A stretch of DNA of 64,000 nt from Paractinoplanes atraurantiacus (GCF_900215205.1 NZ_OBDY01000010.1:145862-209861); one strand, 5' to 3'; shown: positions 24,678-33,223, numbered from the stretch's first letter. Program-made: numbers and translations. Notes: generated by a model from the sequence alone, not told the origin.

Positions 24678-25115
24678 ATGACAGATGTCCCGGAGTCGGC
24701 CGCCCACGCGGCGACCGAAGTGCGGGTGGTCTTCAGCCGGCTGCGGCGGCGGCTCCGCGAAGTGGCGAAGCTCGACGAGCTCACGCCCTCGCAGACCTCG
24801 GTGCTGAGCCGCCTCGACAAGGGGGGCCCGGCCTCGTCGTCGGCGCTGGCCGCGGCCGAGCAGGTGCGCCCCCAGTCGATGGCGGCCACGATCGCGGCGA
24901 TCGAGCAGGCCGGGCTCATCACGCGTACGCCCGATCCGGCCGACGGGCGCAAGCAGCTGATCTCCCTGAGCGACCTCGGCCGCGAGCGCATCGGCGTCTC
25001 GCGCCAGGCCCGCGAAGAGTGGATGGCGCGCGCGCTCGCCGACGACTTCACCGAGGACGAGCGCCAGACGATCATCGCGGCGCTCGCGCTGCTCGATCGT
25101 CTGGCCGATCGATGA
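24678..25115 (+). CDS. MarR family transcriptional regulator
   Basis: A 145-residue winged-helix repressor. The MarR core is clear: LTPSQTSVLSRLDKGGPASS, EQVRPQSMAATIAAIEQAGL (recognition helix), ITRTPDPADGRKQLISLSDL (wing with the DGR loop). ATG 24678 is preceded by CGGAG at 7 bases. It is the first gene of an operon with an MFS pump and an isochorismatase-like hydrolase; its stop overlaps the MFS start (ATGA). A nested palindromic operator lies just upstream, so ligand-induced efflux under autorepression is likely. Confidence 0.92.
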   Translation: MTDVPESAAHAATEVRVVFSRLRRRLREVAKLDELTPSQTSVLSRLDKGGPASSSALAAAEQVRPQSMAATIAAIEQAGLITRTPDPADGRKQLISLSDLGRERIGVSRQAREEWMARALADDFTEDERQTIIAALALLDRLADR

Positions 25116-26488
25116 CGGTCGCTACCGCCAACGACGAAGGGACCGCTTTTGATCGGCGCTTGATCGTGCCGATGGTGCTCGGCTCGGTGCTCAACCCGAT
25201 CAACTCGTCGATGATCGCGGTCGCCCTGGTGCCGATCGGATCAGCCCTTGGCGCGCTTCCCTCCGAGACCGCGTGGCTCGTCTCGGCCCTTTATCTGGCC
25301 ACCGCGACCGGGCAGCCGGTGGTCGGAAAGCTCGTCGACCGATACGGTCCGCGCAACCTTTATCTGGCCGGCAGTGCGCTGGTCGGAATAGCCGGTGTGC
25401 TCGGCCTTCTCGCCCCCAATCTGGGCGTGCTCATCGTTTCGCGGGTCCTGCTCGGGCTCGGCACCTGCGCCGGATATCCGGCCGCGATGTATCTGATCAG
25501 GAGCGAGTCTCGCCGTACGGGAAAAGACAGCCCCGGCGGCGTCCTCACCGCGCTCGCCGTATCGGCTCAGACGATCATCGTTATCGGCCCGACCTTCGGC
25601 GGTCTCCTCATCGGCCTGGGCGGATGGCGGTCGATCTTCGCGGTCAACATTCCGCTCGCCGTCGCCTGCGTTGTATTCGGCCTGCTGCGCCTGCCCCGTT
25701 TCACCGGCGAGGCGCCGACCACCCGGCTCGACTTCCTGGGCATCGGACTGTTCGCCGGCACGCTGACCGCGCTGATGCTCTACCTGATGGACCCGGCGCT
25801 GAACGATTTGTGGCTGCTGGCCGTCATGGCCCTGTGCGCGGCCGGGTTCGCCTGGCGCGAGCTACGCGTCACCGACCCTTTTCTCGACCTGCGCGTCTTC
25901 GGCGGCAACGGGCCATTAATCGCGACTTATGTACGGGCACTGCTCGCTCAAACAGCCTCCTACGCCATCCTGTACGGATTCACGCAGTGGCTCGAAGCGG
26001 GCCGCGGACTGAGCGCCTCGCATGCCGGTCTGGTCCTGCTGCCGATGTCCCTGTTCGCCATCGTGATCTCCACCGTGACGGGGCGGCAGAAGGCGTACCG
26101 ACCGAAATTGATCGTTGGTGGTGTGGGCCAGCTCGTGGTGAGCGTCCTCATGCTCACCCTGAACGCGGGCAGCCCGCTCTGGCTGCCGGTGCTGGTGACC
26201 CTGATCTGCGGCCTGCCGCAGGGTCTGAACAACCTCGCCAATCAGAACGCCCTCTACTACCAGGCCGATCCGTCACGCATCGGAGCCGCGTCGGGCCTGC
26301 TGCGCACCTTCAGTTACCTCGGCGCGATGGTCTCGTCGGCCGCCACCGGCATCTACTTCAAGCACGGCGCCGACACCGCCGGCCTGCACGGCCTGGCGAT
26401 CTTCCTGATCGTCGTCGCCGTCCTGATGCTGATCCTCGTCCTGGCCGACCGCTCCCTGTCGCGCGTCGGCTCCAACTCCCCCTCCTGA
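25112..26488 (+). CDS. MFS transporter, DHA2-like drug exporter
   Basis: A 458-residue membrane transporter with 12 or more hydrophobic helices. Typical loop motifs are seen: VGKLVDRYGPRNLYLAGSAL (motif A) and LLGLGTCAGYPAAMYLI (motif C-like), plus the NINPLAVACVVFGLL-type helix-6 region (FAVNIPLAVACVV). Proton-coupled export of a small molecule is expected, but the substrate is unknown. It is coupled to marR by ATGA overlap and followed after 11 bases by the isochorismatase-like gene. Confidence 0.9.
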   Translation: MTVATANDEGTAFDRRLIVPMVLGSVLNPINSSMIAVALVPIGSALGALPSETAWLVSALYLATATGQPVVGKLVDRYGPRNLYLAGSALVGIAGVLGLLAPNLGVLIVSRVLLGLGTCAGYPAAMYLIRSESRRTGKDSPGGVLTALAVSAQTIIVIGPTFGGLLIGLGGWRSIFAVNIPLAVACVVFGLLRLPRFTGEAPTTRLDFLGIGLFAGTLTALMLYLMDPALNDLWLLAVMALCAAGFAWRELRVTDPFLDLRVFGGNGPLIATYVRALLAQTASYAILYGFTQWLEAGRGLSASHAGLVLLPMSLFAIVISTVTGRQKAYRPKLIVGGVGQLVVSVLMLTLNAGSPLWLPVLVTLICGLPQGLNNLANQNALYYQADPSRIGAASGLLRTFSYLGAMVSSAATGIYFKHGADTAGLHGLAIFLIVVAVLMLILVLADRSLSRVGSNSPS

Positions 26489-26499
26489 AAGGCACCACC

Positions 26500-27090
26500 A
26501 TGCCCGTCACCACCCTCGACCCGAAGACCGCGCTCATCGTCGTCGACCTGCAGCGCGGCATCGTCGCGGCCCCGGTCACCCCGCACGCGGCGGCCGATGT
26601 GGTCGCCCGTACCGCCTCCCTGGCGTCGGCGTTCCGCGAGCAAAACCTTCCAGTCATTCTCGTACGCGTCACCGGCCGCCCCGACGGCACCGACTCCCTC
26701 CGCGCTCGCACCGACGCTTCCCGCCCGGCGCGCCCCCGCCCCGAAGGCTGGGACCAGATCGTCGACGACCTCACCACCGGCGACGACATCATCGTCACCA
26801 AGCGCAACTGGGGCGCCTTCTACGGCACCGACTTGGATCTCCAGCTCCGCCGCCGCGGCATCACCCAGGTCGTCATCACCGGCATCGCCACAAGCATCGG
26901 CGTCGAGTCGACGGCCCGAGCCGCCCACGAGCACAACTACCAGGTCACGATCGCCACCGACGCCGTGAGCGACCTCGACCCCGGCACCCACCGCAACAGC
27001 ATCGAAAAGATCTTCCCCCGCCTGGCCGAGACCGGCACCACCGCCGAGATCCTCGACCTCCTGGCCAAGCACGCCCCCGCGGAGCACTAG
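26500..27090 (+). CDS. Isochorismatase-like hydrolase with Cys-to-Gly at the nucleophile site
   Basis: A 196-residue cysteine-hydrolase-superfamily protein. Catalytic Asp (ALIVVDLQRG, D16) and Lys (IVTKRNWGAFYGTDLD, K101) are in place. At the usual nucleophile position the sequence is GIATSIGVESTARAA: Gly134 replaces the Cys of the standard xxCVExTAR motif. Members with this change are fairly common and may be inactive or use another mechanism. It is the third gene of the marR-MFS operon, suggesting modification of the exported compound. ATG 26500 lies 11 bases after the MFS stop. Confidence 0.87.
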   Translation: MPVTTLDPKTALIVVDLQRGIVAAPVTPHAAADVVARTASLASAFREQNLPVILVRVTGRPDGTDSLRARTDASRPARPRPEGWDQIVDDLTTGDDIIVTKRNWGAFYGTDLDLQLRRRGITQVVITGIATSIGVESTARAAHEHNYQVTIATDAVSDLDPGTHRNSIEKIFPRLAETGTTAEILDLLAKHAPAEH

Positions 27091-27093
27091 CAC

Positions 27094-27110
27094 CAAGCTC
27101 ACCCAGCTTG
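27094..27110 (+). terminator. Putative short terminator hairpin
   Basis: CAAGCT (27094-27099) pairs with AGCTTG (27105-27110) across a five-base loop, directly after the isochorismatase-like stop. Confidence 0.5.
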
Positions 27111-27120
27111 AGACCTTGCC

Positions 27121-27183
27121 GGTGCGGTGCGGTGCGGTGCGGTGCGGTGCGGTGCGGTGCGGTGCGGTGCGGTGCGGTGCGGT
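27121..27183. repeat. Pentanucleotide microsatellite (GGTGC)12
   Basis: Twelve uninterrupted copies of GGTGC (27121-27180) plus three bases, beginning 30 bases after the isochorismatase-like stop. The period is not a multiple of three, and the flanking 27184-27350 DNA is G/T-rich and degenerate-repeat-like with no supported gene. Confidence 0.95.
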
Positions 27184-27350
27184 TCGGGGTGGGCGGTGCG
27201 GGGTGGGCGCGCGGGTTCGGGTGGGGGCTTTTGCGGCTCGGGTAGGTCGTTGGTTCGGGTGGGCTCGTGCGATTCGGCCCTAGGGTCGCGCCGTTCTGCG
27301 GTTGGCCTTGTGGTTCCGGATGGTCCCGTCCAGTTGGTCGTGGGGTCCCG

Positions 27351-27460
27351 CGGTTCGGGGTTGGTCTGTGCGGTTGCGGACGGGGGTGCGCGGTTCGGGG
27401 TTGGTTCGTGCGGTTCCGGACGGGGGTGCGCGGTTCGGGGTTGGGCCGTGGGGTTCGAAG
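27351..27460. repeat. 40-bp tandem repeat, 2.5 copies
   Basis: Units at 27351-27390 and 27391-27430 differ at only a few positions (both start CGGTTCGGGGTTGG and end CGGACGGGGGTGCG). A partial third copy follows. With the upstream microsatellite, 27091-27512 is a 420-bp repetitive intergenic stretch with no supported gene. Confidence 0.85.
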
Positions 27461-27512
27461 TTGAGCGCGCGGCGCGGGGTCGGAGCCGGCGTTGTGGGAG
27501 CTGGGTGGCTGG

Positions 27513-28100
27513 TCAGATCTGGTGCAGCCAGGCGATGAAGAAAGCGATCGCAGGCAGCGGTGCCAGCAGCGCCACGGGGACCACCCACGGTGCGCGGGGG
27601 CGGCCGGCCAAGGCGGCGGTCAGCCGCTGGTGGACGGCGGCGATGCCGGTCAGGGCGAGCGCGGCCGCCACGATGATGGGGATTCCGATGGCGAAGTGGG
27701 CGAGCCAGGCGCCGGCCAGGGTCGGGCCACCCCAGGAGTGGTCGTACGGGCCGTGATCGACCAGGCCGTACAGCAGACCGCGCAGCACCGTCAGCACTTC
27801 GAGGCCGAGCGGGACCAACGCCGCCGCCCCGAGCAAAGCGCTCAGCGCGGCGTGCCCGGCGACCGCGGACCGGCGAGGGGCGGGCGTTGGACCTTGGATC
27901 CGGCCGCCTTCCGCGCCGAGCAACCGTTCGCGCAGGACCTGCCACCAGCCGGCGGCTTTGCCGGGACGGCCGGCCAGGGCCGCGGCGATGGCGGCGGCCG
28001 ACAGGGGGAGGAGGACCAGGCAATAGGCGGAGCTGCGGCCGGCGGACGACAACGCCCGCCTCACCGGGGATCGCGGGACTGATACCTGCGTCGTTGTCAT
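27513..28100 (-). CDS. Hypothetical four-helix membrane protein
   Basis: A 195-residue membrane protein with about four helices (AYCLVLLPLSAAAIAAALAG, ALSALLGAAALVPLGLEVLT, LAHFAIGIPIIVAAALALTG, WVVPVALLAPLPAIAFFIAW) and a conserved-looking loop GLVDHGPYDHSWGGPTLAGA between helices 2 and 3. The loop reminds me of putative sensor-domain membrane proteins of actinobacteria, but there is no kinase domain. Start ATG 28100 (MTTTQVSVP). No obvious functional partner; cobK lies 69 bases away on the same strand. Confidence 0.75.
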   Translation of the reverse strand: MTTTQVSVPRSPVRRALSSAGRSSAYCLVLLPLSAAAIAAALAGRPGKAAGWWQVLRERLLGAEGGRIQGPTPAPRRSAVAGHAALSALLGAAALVPLGLEVLTVLRGLLYGLVDHGPYDHSWGGPTLAGAWLAHFAIGIPIIVAAALALTGIAAVHQRLTAALAGRPRAPWVVPVALLAPLPAIAFFIAWLHQI

Positions 28101-28169
28101 GCTTCGATCGTCGGCCGGTGCGGCTGTGGGCTCCAGCCTGCTACCCCGGCCGCGGGGGTTCGGTTACCC

Positions 28170-29081
28170 CTACCCGAAGGACCGCCCGATGAGATCGGCG
28201 ACCTCTTCGGCCGAGGAGGCGGTGACCACGTTCGCCGGAAGCGGCGGGCGGTCGACCATCACGACCGGGATGCCGCGTTCGCGGGCGGCGATGAGCTTGG
28301 CGCCGGAGCCGCCGCTGTCTTTGGTGATCAGTACGTCGATGTGGTGGGTGGCCAGGACTTGGCGTTCACTGTCCAGCGTGAACGGACCCCGGTCGAGCAT
28401 GACCGCCATGCGTGCGGGCATGGGTGGGGCCGGCGGTTCCACCGAGCGGGCCAGGAACCAGGCGTCGACGGTGGCGAAGGCAGCTATGCCTTGACGGCCG
28501 GTCGTGAGGAAGACACGGCGGCCCAGGTCGGGCAGGAGGGCAGCGGCGCCACCGAGATCGGGAACCCGGTGCCAGTCGTCGCCGGGACCTTCTTTCCAGC
28601 CCGGGCGGCGCAGGGCGATCAGCGGCACCCCGGTGGCTGCGGCCGCCGCGGCGGCGTTCGTGCTGATGCCGGCGGCGAAGGGATGGGTGGCATCGACCAG
28701 CACGTCGATCGCGGCTGTCCGTAAATAAGCGATTAATCCGGCGACACCGCCGAAGCCGCCGATCCTGACCTCGCCCGGCGGCAGCAGAGGGGATGACGTC
28801 CGCCCCGCCAGTGAGGTGATCACGGTGAGCGGGGTGGCCAGAGAGTTGATCACGGGAAGTCGGGAGGGCAGCGGAGAGGAGGGCCCGAGATGTGGGGGTG
28901 GCGGAGAGGAGGGCGCGAGGTGTGAGGGTGGCGGATAGGAGGGCGTGAGATGCAGGGGCGGCGGGGAGGAGGGCGCGAGGTGGGGGCGTGGCGGTGCGGT
29001 CGGGGTGGCAGGTGGGGAGGCCAGCGCGGTGGCCAGGGCGCGGGCCTCGGTGGTGCCGCCGAGGATCAGGACTCTCGGCAT
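28170..29081 (-). CDS. cobK: Precorrin-6A reductase with a Pro-rich repeat insertion
   Basis: A 303-residue NADPH-dependent reductase converting precorrin-6A to dihydro-precorrin-6 (precorrin-6B) in aerobic cobalamin synthesis. The N-terminal MPRVLILGGTTEARALATAL, GEVRIGGFGGVAGLIAYLR, VLVDATHPFAAGISTNA, RRVFLTTGRQGIAAF and LITKDSGGSGAKLIAARERG are all characteristic. Between the first helix and the SLAGRT strand, about 50 extra residues occur as a degenerate decapeptide repeat (HLAPSSPPPL-like). Relatives are ~250 residues. The start ATG 29081 overlaps the end of cobM by 16 bases. Third gene of cobL-cobM-cobK. Confidence 0.92.
   Translation of the reverse strand: MPRVLILGGTTEARALATALASPPATPTAPPRPHLAPSSPPPLHLTPSYPPPSHLAPSSPPPPHLGPSSPLPSRLPVINSLATPLTVITSLAGRTSSPLLPPGEVRIGGFGGVAGLIAYLRTAAIDVLVDATHPFAAGISTNAAAAAAATGVPLIALRRPGWKEGPGDDWHRVPDLGGAAALLPDLGRRVFLTTGRQGIAAFATVDAWFLARSVEPPAPPMPARMAVMLDRGPFTLDSERQVLATHHIDVLITKDSGGSGAKLIAARERGIPVVMVDRPPLPANVVTASSAEEVADLIGRSFG
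28871..28990. repeat. 30-bp tandem repeat inside cobK, four units
   Basis: Units 28871-28900, 28901-28930, 28931-28960 and 28961-28990 all begin GCGGNNAGGAGGGC or close to it. The 30-bp period keeps the cobK frame and encodes decapeptides such as HLAPSSPPPL, HLTPSYPPPS and HLAPSSPPPP. Confidence 0.9.
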
Positions 29082-29809
29082 CTTGTGGTGGAGTAGAGGT
29101 GGCTGTCGGGGAACTGGGCGGCGGTCAAGGCCGGGCCGACCACGATCACCGCGGTGCGCTTGATGCCGGCCTCCTTCACCTGGGCGGCGATGTCCGACAG
29201 CGTGCCGCGCAGGATCTGCTCGTCGGGGCGGCTGGCCCGGGCCACCACCGCCACGGGGCAGTCGGGGCCGTAGTTCACGACTAGATCGGCCACGACGGCG
29301 TCGATGCGCTGGACGGCCAGGTGCAGGACCATCGTGGAGCGGCTCGCGCTCAGCGTGTGCAGATCCTCGCCGGGGGGCATGGCGGTGGCTCGTTCGGCCG
29401 TGCGGGTCAGGATGACCGTTTGCGCCACCGACGGGACCGTCAGCTCCCGGGCCAGGGACGCGGCGGCCGCGGCGAAAGCGGGAACGCCGGGGGTCACGTC
29501 GTACGGGACGCCGGCCGTGTCCAGGCGGCGCATCTGCTCGGCCACCGCGCTGAAGACCGACGGGTCGCCCGAGTGCAGGCGTGCCACGTCCTGGCCGGCC
29601 TCGTGGGCCGCGACCATCTCGGCGATGATCTGGTCGAGGTTCAGGTTGGCCGTATCGATCTTGCGGGCCGCGGGTGGGCACGCGTCGAGCAGCTCGGGCG
29701 GGACCAGGCTGCCCGCGTACAGGCACACCGGCGACGACTCGATCAACTTCTGTCCCCGTACGGTGATGAGATCGGCCGCGCCCGGACCGGCCCCGATGAA
29801 GTGGATCAT
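29066..29809 (-). CDS. cobM: Precorrin-4 C11-methyltransferase
   Basis: A 247-residue SAM-dependent tetrapyrrole methyltransferase that methylates C11 of precorrin-4 to give precorrin-5. The family signature is complete: MIHFIGAGPGAADLITVRG, VCLYAGSLVPPELL, VARLHSGDPSVFSAVAEQMR, YDVTPGVPAFAAAAASL and the C-terminal TLSDIAAQVKEAGIKRTAVI. ATG 29809 overlaps the cobL stop (ATGA). A longer start at 29851 would add 14 residues and lie inside cobL, so it is less likely. It is in the middle of the cobL-cobM-cobK operon. Confidence 0.95.
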   Translation of the reverse strand: MIHFIGAGPGAADLITVRGQKLIESSPVCLYAGSLVPPELLDACPPAARKIDTANLNLDQIIAEMVAAHEAGQDVARLHSGDPSVFSAVAEQMRRLDTAGVPYDVTPGVPAFAAAAASLARELTVPSVAQTVILTRTAERATAMPPGEDLHTLSASRSTMVLHLAVQRIDAVVADLVVNYGPDCPVAVVARASRPDEQILRGTLSDIAAQVKEAGIKRTAVIVVGPALTAAQFPDSHLYSTTRCRES

Positions 29810-30999
29810 CGGGTCACCGACCAGATCGTCACCGGCATCATTGCTCTCCATCCCGTGAAACCGCCCACCGGAGACGCCCGGTTGATCGCCACCCGGGTCA
29901 TCTCACCACCGTGCTTCGCGTACGCCGCCGCCAGGAACGCCTCCGACTCGACGGTCACCGCGTTCGCCACCAGCCGGCCACCCGGCCGCAGCGCCGCCAG
30001 GCAGGCCTCGAGCACCCCGTCGCGTGTCAGCCCACCCCCGATGAAAATCGTGTCCGGTGTCGGCAGCCCTTCCAGCGCGCCGGGCGCGCTCCCGCACACC
30101 ACCTGCAGCCCGGGAACTCCGAGCGCTGCGGCATTTGTCTCGATTGTCGCGGCCCGGGAATCGTGCGACTCGACGGCGATGGCCCGGCACGACGGATGAC
30201 TCCGCATCCACTCGATCCCGATGGACCCCGACCCGGCGCCGACATCCCACAGAAGAGCGCCGGGAACCGGAGCCAGGACCGACATGGTCACCGCCCGCAC
30301 CTCGCGCTTGGTGAGCTGCCCATCCGAGACGTACGAGGAATCCGGCAATCCAGGCGCAAGCGACGACGAAGGCCCGGCTCCGCAGTCGATGGCGACAACG
30401 TTCAACGGATCGGCGTCCGAAATGTCCGACGTGATCCGCTCGAAACGGCCGCCGAGTTGAGAAAGCACAGTAAGCGAGGCGGAAGAAAAACCCGCCGAGG
30501 AAAGCAACGCGGCAACAGCCGCCGGCGTGGAGGCATCCCGCGACAACACCAGGATCTTCCGCCCCGGATTCAAGGAACGCCGCAACGCGTCCACCGGCTG
30601 CGTGACCAGGCTCACCACCTCGACCGAGGCCAGCGGCCATCCGAGACGAGCGGCCGCCAGCGACACCGACGACGGATGGGGCAGCACGCGTACGCGGGAA
30701 GCCCCCAGCACCCGCACGAGCGTCGCCCCGATCCCGTGGAACATCGGATCGCCGCTCGCCAGCACGCACACCCCCGGCCCCGCGTGCTCCTCGAACAGCC
30801 CCGGCAACGCCGGTACCAGCGGAGACGGCCACTCGACACGTGTCGCCGCCACCGACGAGGGGAGCAGGTCCAGCTGCCGCCGGCTGCCCAGGATCACCCG
30901 CGCTTCCGTGAGCGCGCGAACCTGCGTACGGGAAAGGTCGTCGAACCCGCCGGCGCCGATGCCGACCACAGTGACCAGGTCGGGGTTGCCGTCGCGCAT
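29806..30999 (-). CDS. cobL: Precorrin-6Y C5,15-methyltransferase (decarboxylating), CbiE-CbiT fusion
   Basis: A 397-residue bifunctional enzyme that methylates C5 and C15 and decarboxylates the acetate at C12 of dihydro-precorrin-6 to form precorrin-8. The N-terminal CbiE half shows VTVVGIGAGGFDDLSRTQVR, VCVLASGDPMFHGIGATLVR and LPHPSSVSLAAARLGW. The C-terminal CbiT half shows YVSDGQLTKREVRAVTMSVL and the SAM motif LLWDVGAGSGSIGIEWMR. It leads the cob operon. No cobalamin riboswitch is evident in the 118-bp gap before the divergent flavocytochrome gene. Confidence 0.95.
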   Translation of the reverse strand: MRDGNPDLVTVVGIGAGGFDDLSRTQVRALTEARVILGSRRQLDLLPSSVAATRVEWPSPLVPALPGLFEEHAGPGVCVLASGDPMFHGIGATLVRVLGASRVRVLPHPSSVSLAAARLGWPLASVEVVSLVTQPVDALRRSLNPGRKILVLSRDASTPAAVAALLSSAGFSSASLTVLSQLGGRFERITSDISDADPLNVVAIDCGAGPSSSLAPGLPDSSYVSDGQLTKREVRAVTMSVLAPVPGALLWDVGAGSGSIGIEWMRSHPSCRAIAVESHDSRAATIETNAAALGVPGLQVVCGSAPGALEGLPTPDTIFIGGGLTRDGVLEACLAALRPGGRLVANAVTVESEAFLAAAYAKHGGEMTRVAINRASPVGGFTGWRAMMPVTIWSVTR

Positions 31000-31117
31000 G
31001 CGCCGAACCTATCGCGGCCCCACCTGGCGAGATTTTCCGGATCCGGTTGAGCGATGGCCGCGCCGGGTGCGTACAACCCCCCGACGGCTTGTCGGACCGG
31101 GTGAACGGGTGAGGACT

Positions 31118-32713
31118 ATGGCGCAGGGACCCCCCACGTTCCAACAGCGCTACGAGACGGACGAGGACGAGCAGTACTTCGCCGGTCTGCGTGGAGCGCC
31201 CGGCGACGACCCGTGGGGTGCTCAGGACGACGATCCGCGCCTGTCCGGCGGTTACGGCGTGCGCGAGGTCGACAACTGGCTGCCCGACGACGAGTTCCGC
31301 CGCAGCGACATCCTCATCGAGTCGCAGACCGATCCCACCGGCTGGAAGACCAGCGGCTCGGTGCAGCCGCCGATGGACGACGAGCGCCCGCCGGCCGAGG
31401 CCGTCTCCGGCAACCGCCTGCTCACCGTGCTTCTGTTCTTCTCCGGGCTCGCCACCAGCATCGCGCTCTGGGTCTTCGACACGCAGCCGGGCGCCGTCAA
31501 CGACACGCCGACCCTCATGCTCGCGGCCGGCCGGGTGACCGGGCTGATCGGCGGATATCTGCTCTTCATCCAGCTGCTCATGATGAGCCGCGTCTCCTGG
31601 CTGGAGGAGTGGGTCGGCGCGCGTGACCTGCTGCGCTGGCACCGCTGGCTCGGCACCTCGCTCGTGGTCTTCGTGCTCGCCCACGTCGTCTTCATCGTCT
31701 ACGGCTACGCGCTCACCGGCGACACCGGCGTCATCGACCAGGGCTGGACGATCATCACCACGTTCCCGGAGATGATCAGCGCCACGGTCGCGACCGGTCT
31801 GCTCGTGCTGATCAGCCTGATCTCGATCCGGGCGGCCCGCGCCAAACTCCCGTACGAGCTGTGGCATTTGATCCATCTTTCCGGCTATTTGGTGCTGCTT
31901 CTGGGGTACGGGCATCAGGTCGCCACGGGCGCCGACCTGAGCGGCCGCTTCGCCTCGGTGTTCTGGCCCGCCCTGGGCGCCCTGGTCATCTCGGCGCTGG
32001 TCTGGGGCCGCCTGCTCGAACCGCTCTGGCTGAACGTGCGGCACCGCTTCGAGGTGGCCGAGGTGGTCGGCGAGGCGTCCGGCACGTTCTCGGTCTACAT
32101 CGGCGGCAAGAACCTGGAGAAGCTGCCCGCGCAGGCCGGCCAGTTCATGCGGTGGCGCTTCCTGACCCGCAACGGCTGGTGGCAGTCGCACCCGTTCTCG
32201 CTGTCGGCCGCCCCGAACTCGCAGTGGCTGCGGCTCACCGTGACGGCCGTCGGCGGGCACACGTCGCGCCTGGCCACGATGAAGCCGGGCACGCCGATCT
32301 GGGCCGAGGGCCCGTTCGGGGTGTTCACGGCCCAGCGCCGTACGCGCCGTCGCGCCCTGCTGATCGCCGGCGGCAGCGGCATCGCGCCGATCCGGGCCCT
32401 GCTCGAGGACATGCCGCCGGACACCATCGTGATCTACCGGGCGTCGCGCCCGGACGAGCTCGTCTTCCGCGGCGAGCTGGAGGACCTGGCCGAGCAGCGC
32501 GACGCCTGGGTCCGCTACATCGTCGGCTCGCGCAACGATCCCGGCCCGAAGCGGCTGTTCACCCCGGACGGCCTGCTCGGCCTGGTGCCGGACGTGAGCC
32601 GCCGCGACGTCTACCTGTGCGGCCCGCCCGGCCTGGTCGGTGCGGCCGTGGCGACCCTGCGCGAGCTGGACGTCCCCGACAGTCAGCTGCACCTGGACCC
32701 GTTCGAGTTCTGA
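31118..32713 (+). CDS. Ferric-reductase-like transmembrane flavocytochrome
   Basis: A 531-residue membrane oxidoreductase. A ~95-residue acidic N-terminus precedes six or so helices of a ferric-reductase-like haem domain (LLRWHRWLGTSLVVFVLAHV and YELWHLIHLSGYLVLLLGYG with the paired His). Then come a ferredoxin-reductase-type FAD domain (GWWQSHPFSLSAAP) and an NAD(P) domain (LLIAGGSGIAPIRALLED, RRDVYLCGPPGLVG). It should pass electrons from NAD(P)H through FAD and haem across the membrane. The FMN-binding lipoprotein-like gene and apbE follow within 13 and 11 bases, a recurrent flavinylated electron-transfer operon. Confidence 0.92.
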   Translation: MAQGPPTFQQRYETDEDEQYFAGLRGAPGDDPWGAQDDDPRLSGGYGVREVDNWLPDDEFRRSDILIESQTDPTGWKTSGSVQPPMDDERPPAEAVSGNRLLTVLLFFSGLATSIALWVFDTQPGAVNDTPTLMLAAGRVTGLIGGYLLFIQLLMMSRVSWLEEWVGARDLLRWHRWLGTSLVVFVLAHVVFIVYGYALTGDTGVIDQGWTIITTFPEMISATVATGLLVLISLISIRAARAKLPYELWHLIHLSGYLVLLLGYGHQVATGADLSGRFASVFWPALGALVISALVWGRLLEPLWLNVRHRFEVAEVVGEASGTFSVYIGGKNLEKLPAQAGQFMRWRFLTRNGWWQSHPFSLSAAPNSQWLRLTVTAVGGHTSRLATMKPGTPIWAEGPFGVFTAQRRTRRRALLIAGGSGIAPIRALLEDMPPDTIVIYRASRPDELVFRGELEDLAEQRDAWVRYIVGSRNDPGPKRLFTPDGLLGLVPDVSRRDVYLCGPPGLVGAAVATLRELDVPDSQLHLDPFEF

Positions 32714-32726
32714 GGAGTTTCTTCCG

Positions 32727-33212
32727 ATGCGACGTAGTACCGCAGCAGCCGTCGGCACCCTGACCGGTGCGGCACTGATCGTCGGCGTCCGGTTGAGCGT
32801 GCAGCCGCCGGCGGCCCCGGTGGCCGCGCCGCCCGCCGTCGACCTGGCCGGTGGGACCCCGGCTCCCAAGCCTTCCGCTTCCGGGAACAAATCGGGCAAA
32901 TCTCCGGCAAAGACGCAAGCGCCGAAAACCGGCCTCAAGGACGGCGTCTTCAAAGGCAAGGGCGCCACCAACCCGTACGGCACGGTCCAGGTCTCCATCC
33001 GCATCGAGAACGGCGAGATCACCGGCGCCGACGCCACCTATCCGACGACCGCCGACAGCGCCACCATCAACCCGCCCGCGGTGGCCGCCCTCAAGCAGGA
33101 GACCCTCGGCGCCAAGACAGCGAAGGACGTGGCCGCCGTCTCCGGCGCGACCTACACGAGCAAGTCCTACGCCGAGTCCCTCCAGGCAGCGCTGGACGCC
33201 GCAAAGGCGTAG
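32727..33212 (+). CDS. Exported FMN-binding domain protein
   Basis: A 161-residue protein with an N-terminal membrane anchor/signal (AAAVGTLTGAALIVGVRL), a Pro/Ala/Ser/Lys-rich linker (~25-70) and a C-terminal FMN-binding domain of the RnfG/NqrC type (DGVFKGKGATNPYGTVQVSI, INPPAVAALKQETLGAKT). The flavinylation motif is SGATYTS (~residues 140-146), whose second Thr is the expected covalent FMN site. It sits between the flavocytochrome and ApbE, which would supply electrons and attach FMN respectively. ATG 32727 follows a GAGGAG site. Confidence 0.9.
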   Translation: MRRSTAAAVGTLTGAALIVGVRLSVQPPAAPVAAPPAVDLAGGTPAPKPSASGNKSGKSPAKTQAPKTGLKDGVFKGKGATNPYGTVQVSIRIENGEITGADATYPTTADSATINPPAVAALKQETLGAKTAKDVAAVSGATYTSKSYAESLQAALDAAKA

Positions 33213-33223
33213 GGTCACGCTCT

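Noticed and set aside
27121..27460. CRISPR array
   Set aside because: Repeats are direct tandem units without unique spacers, and no cas gene is present.
31000..31117. Cobalamin riboswitch in front of cobL
   Set aside because: The 118-bp gap lacks the conserved B12-box and has no room for the aptamer.
29903..33037. 1044-codon minus-strand frame across the flavocytochrome operon
   Set aside because: Composition artefact antisense to three well-supported genes.
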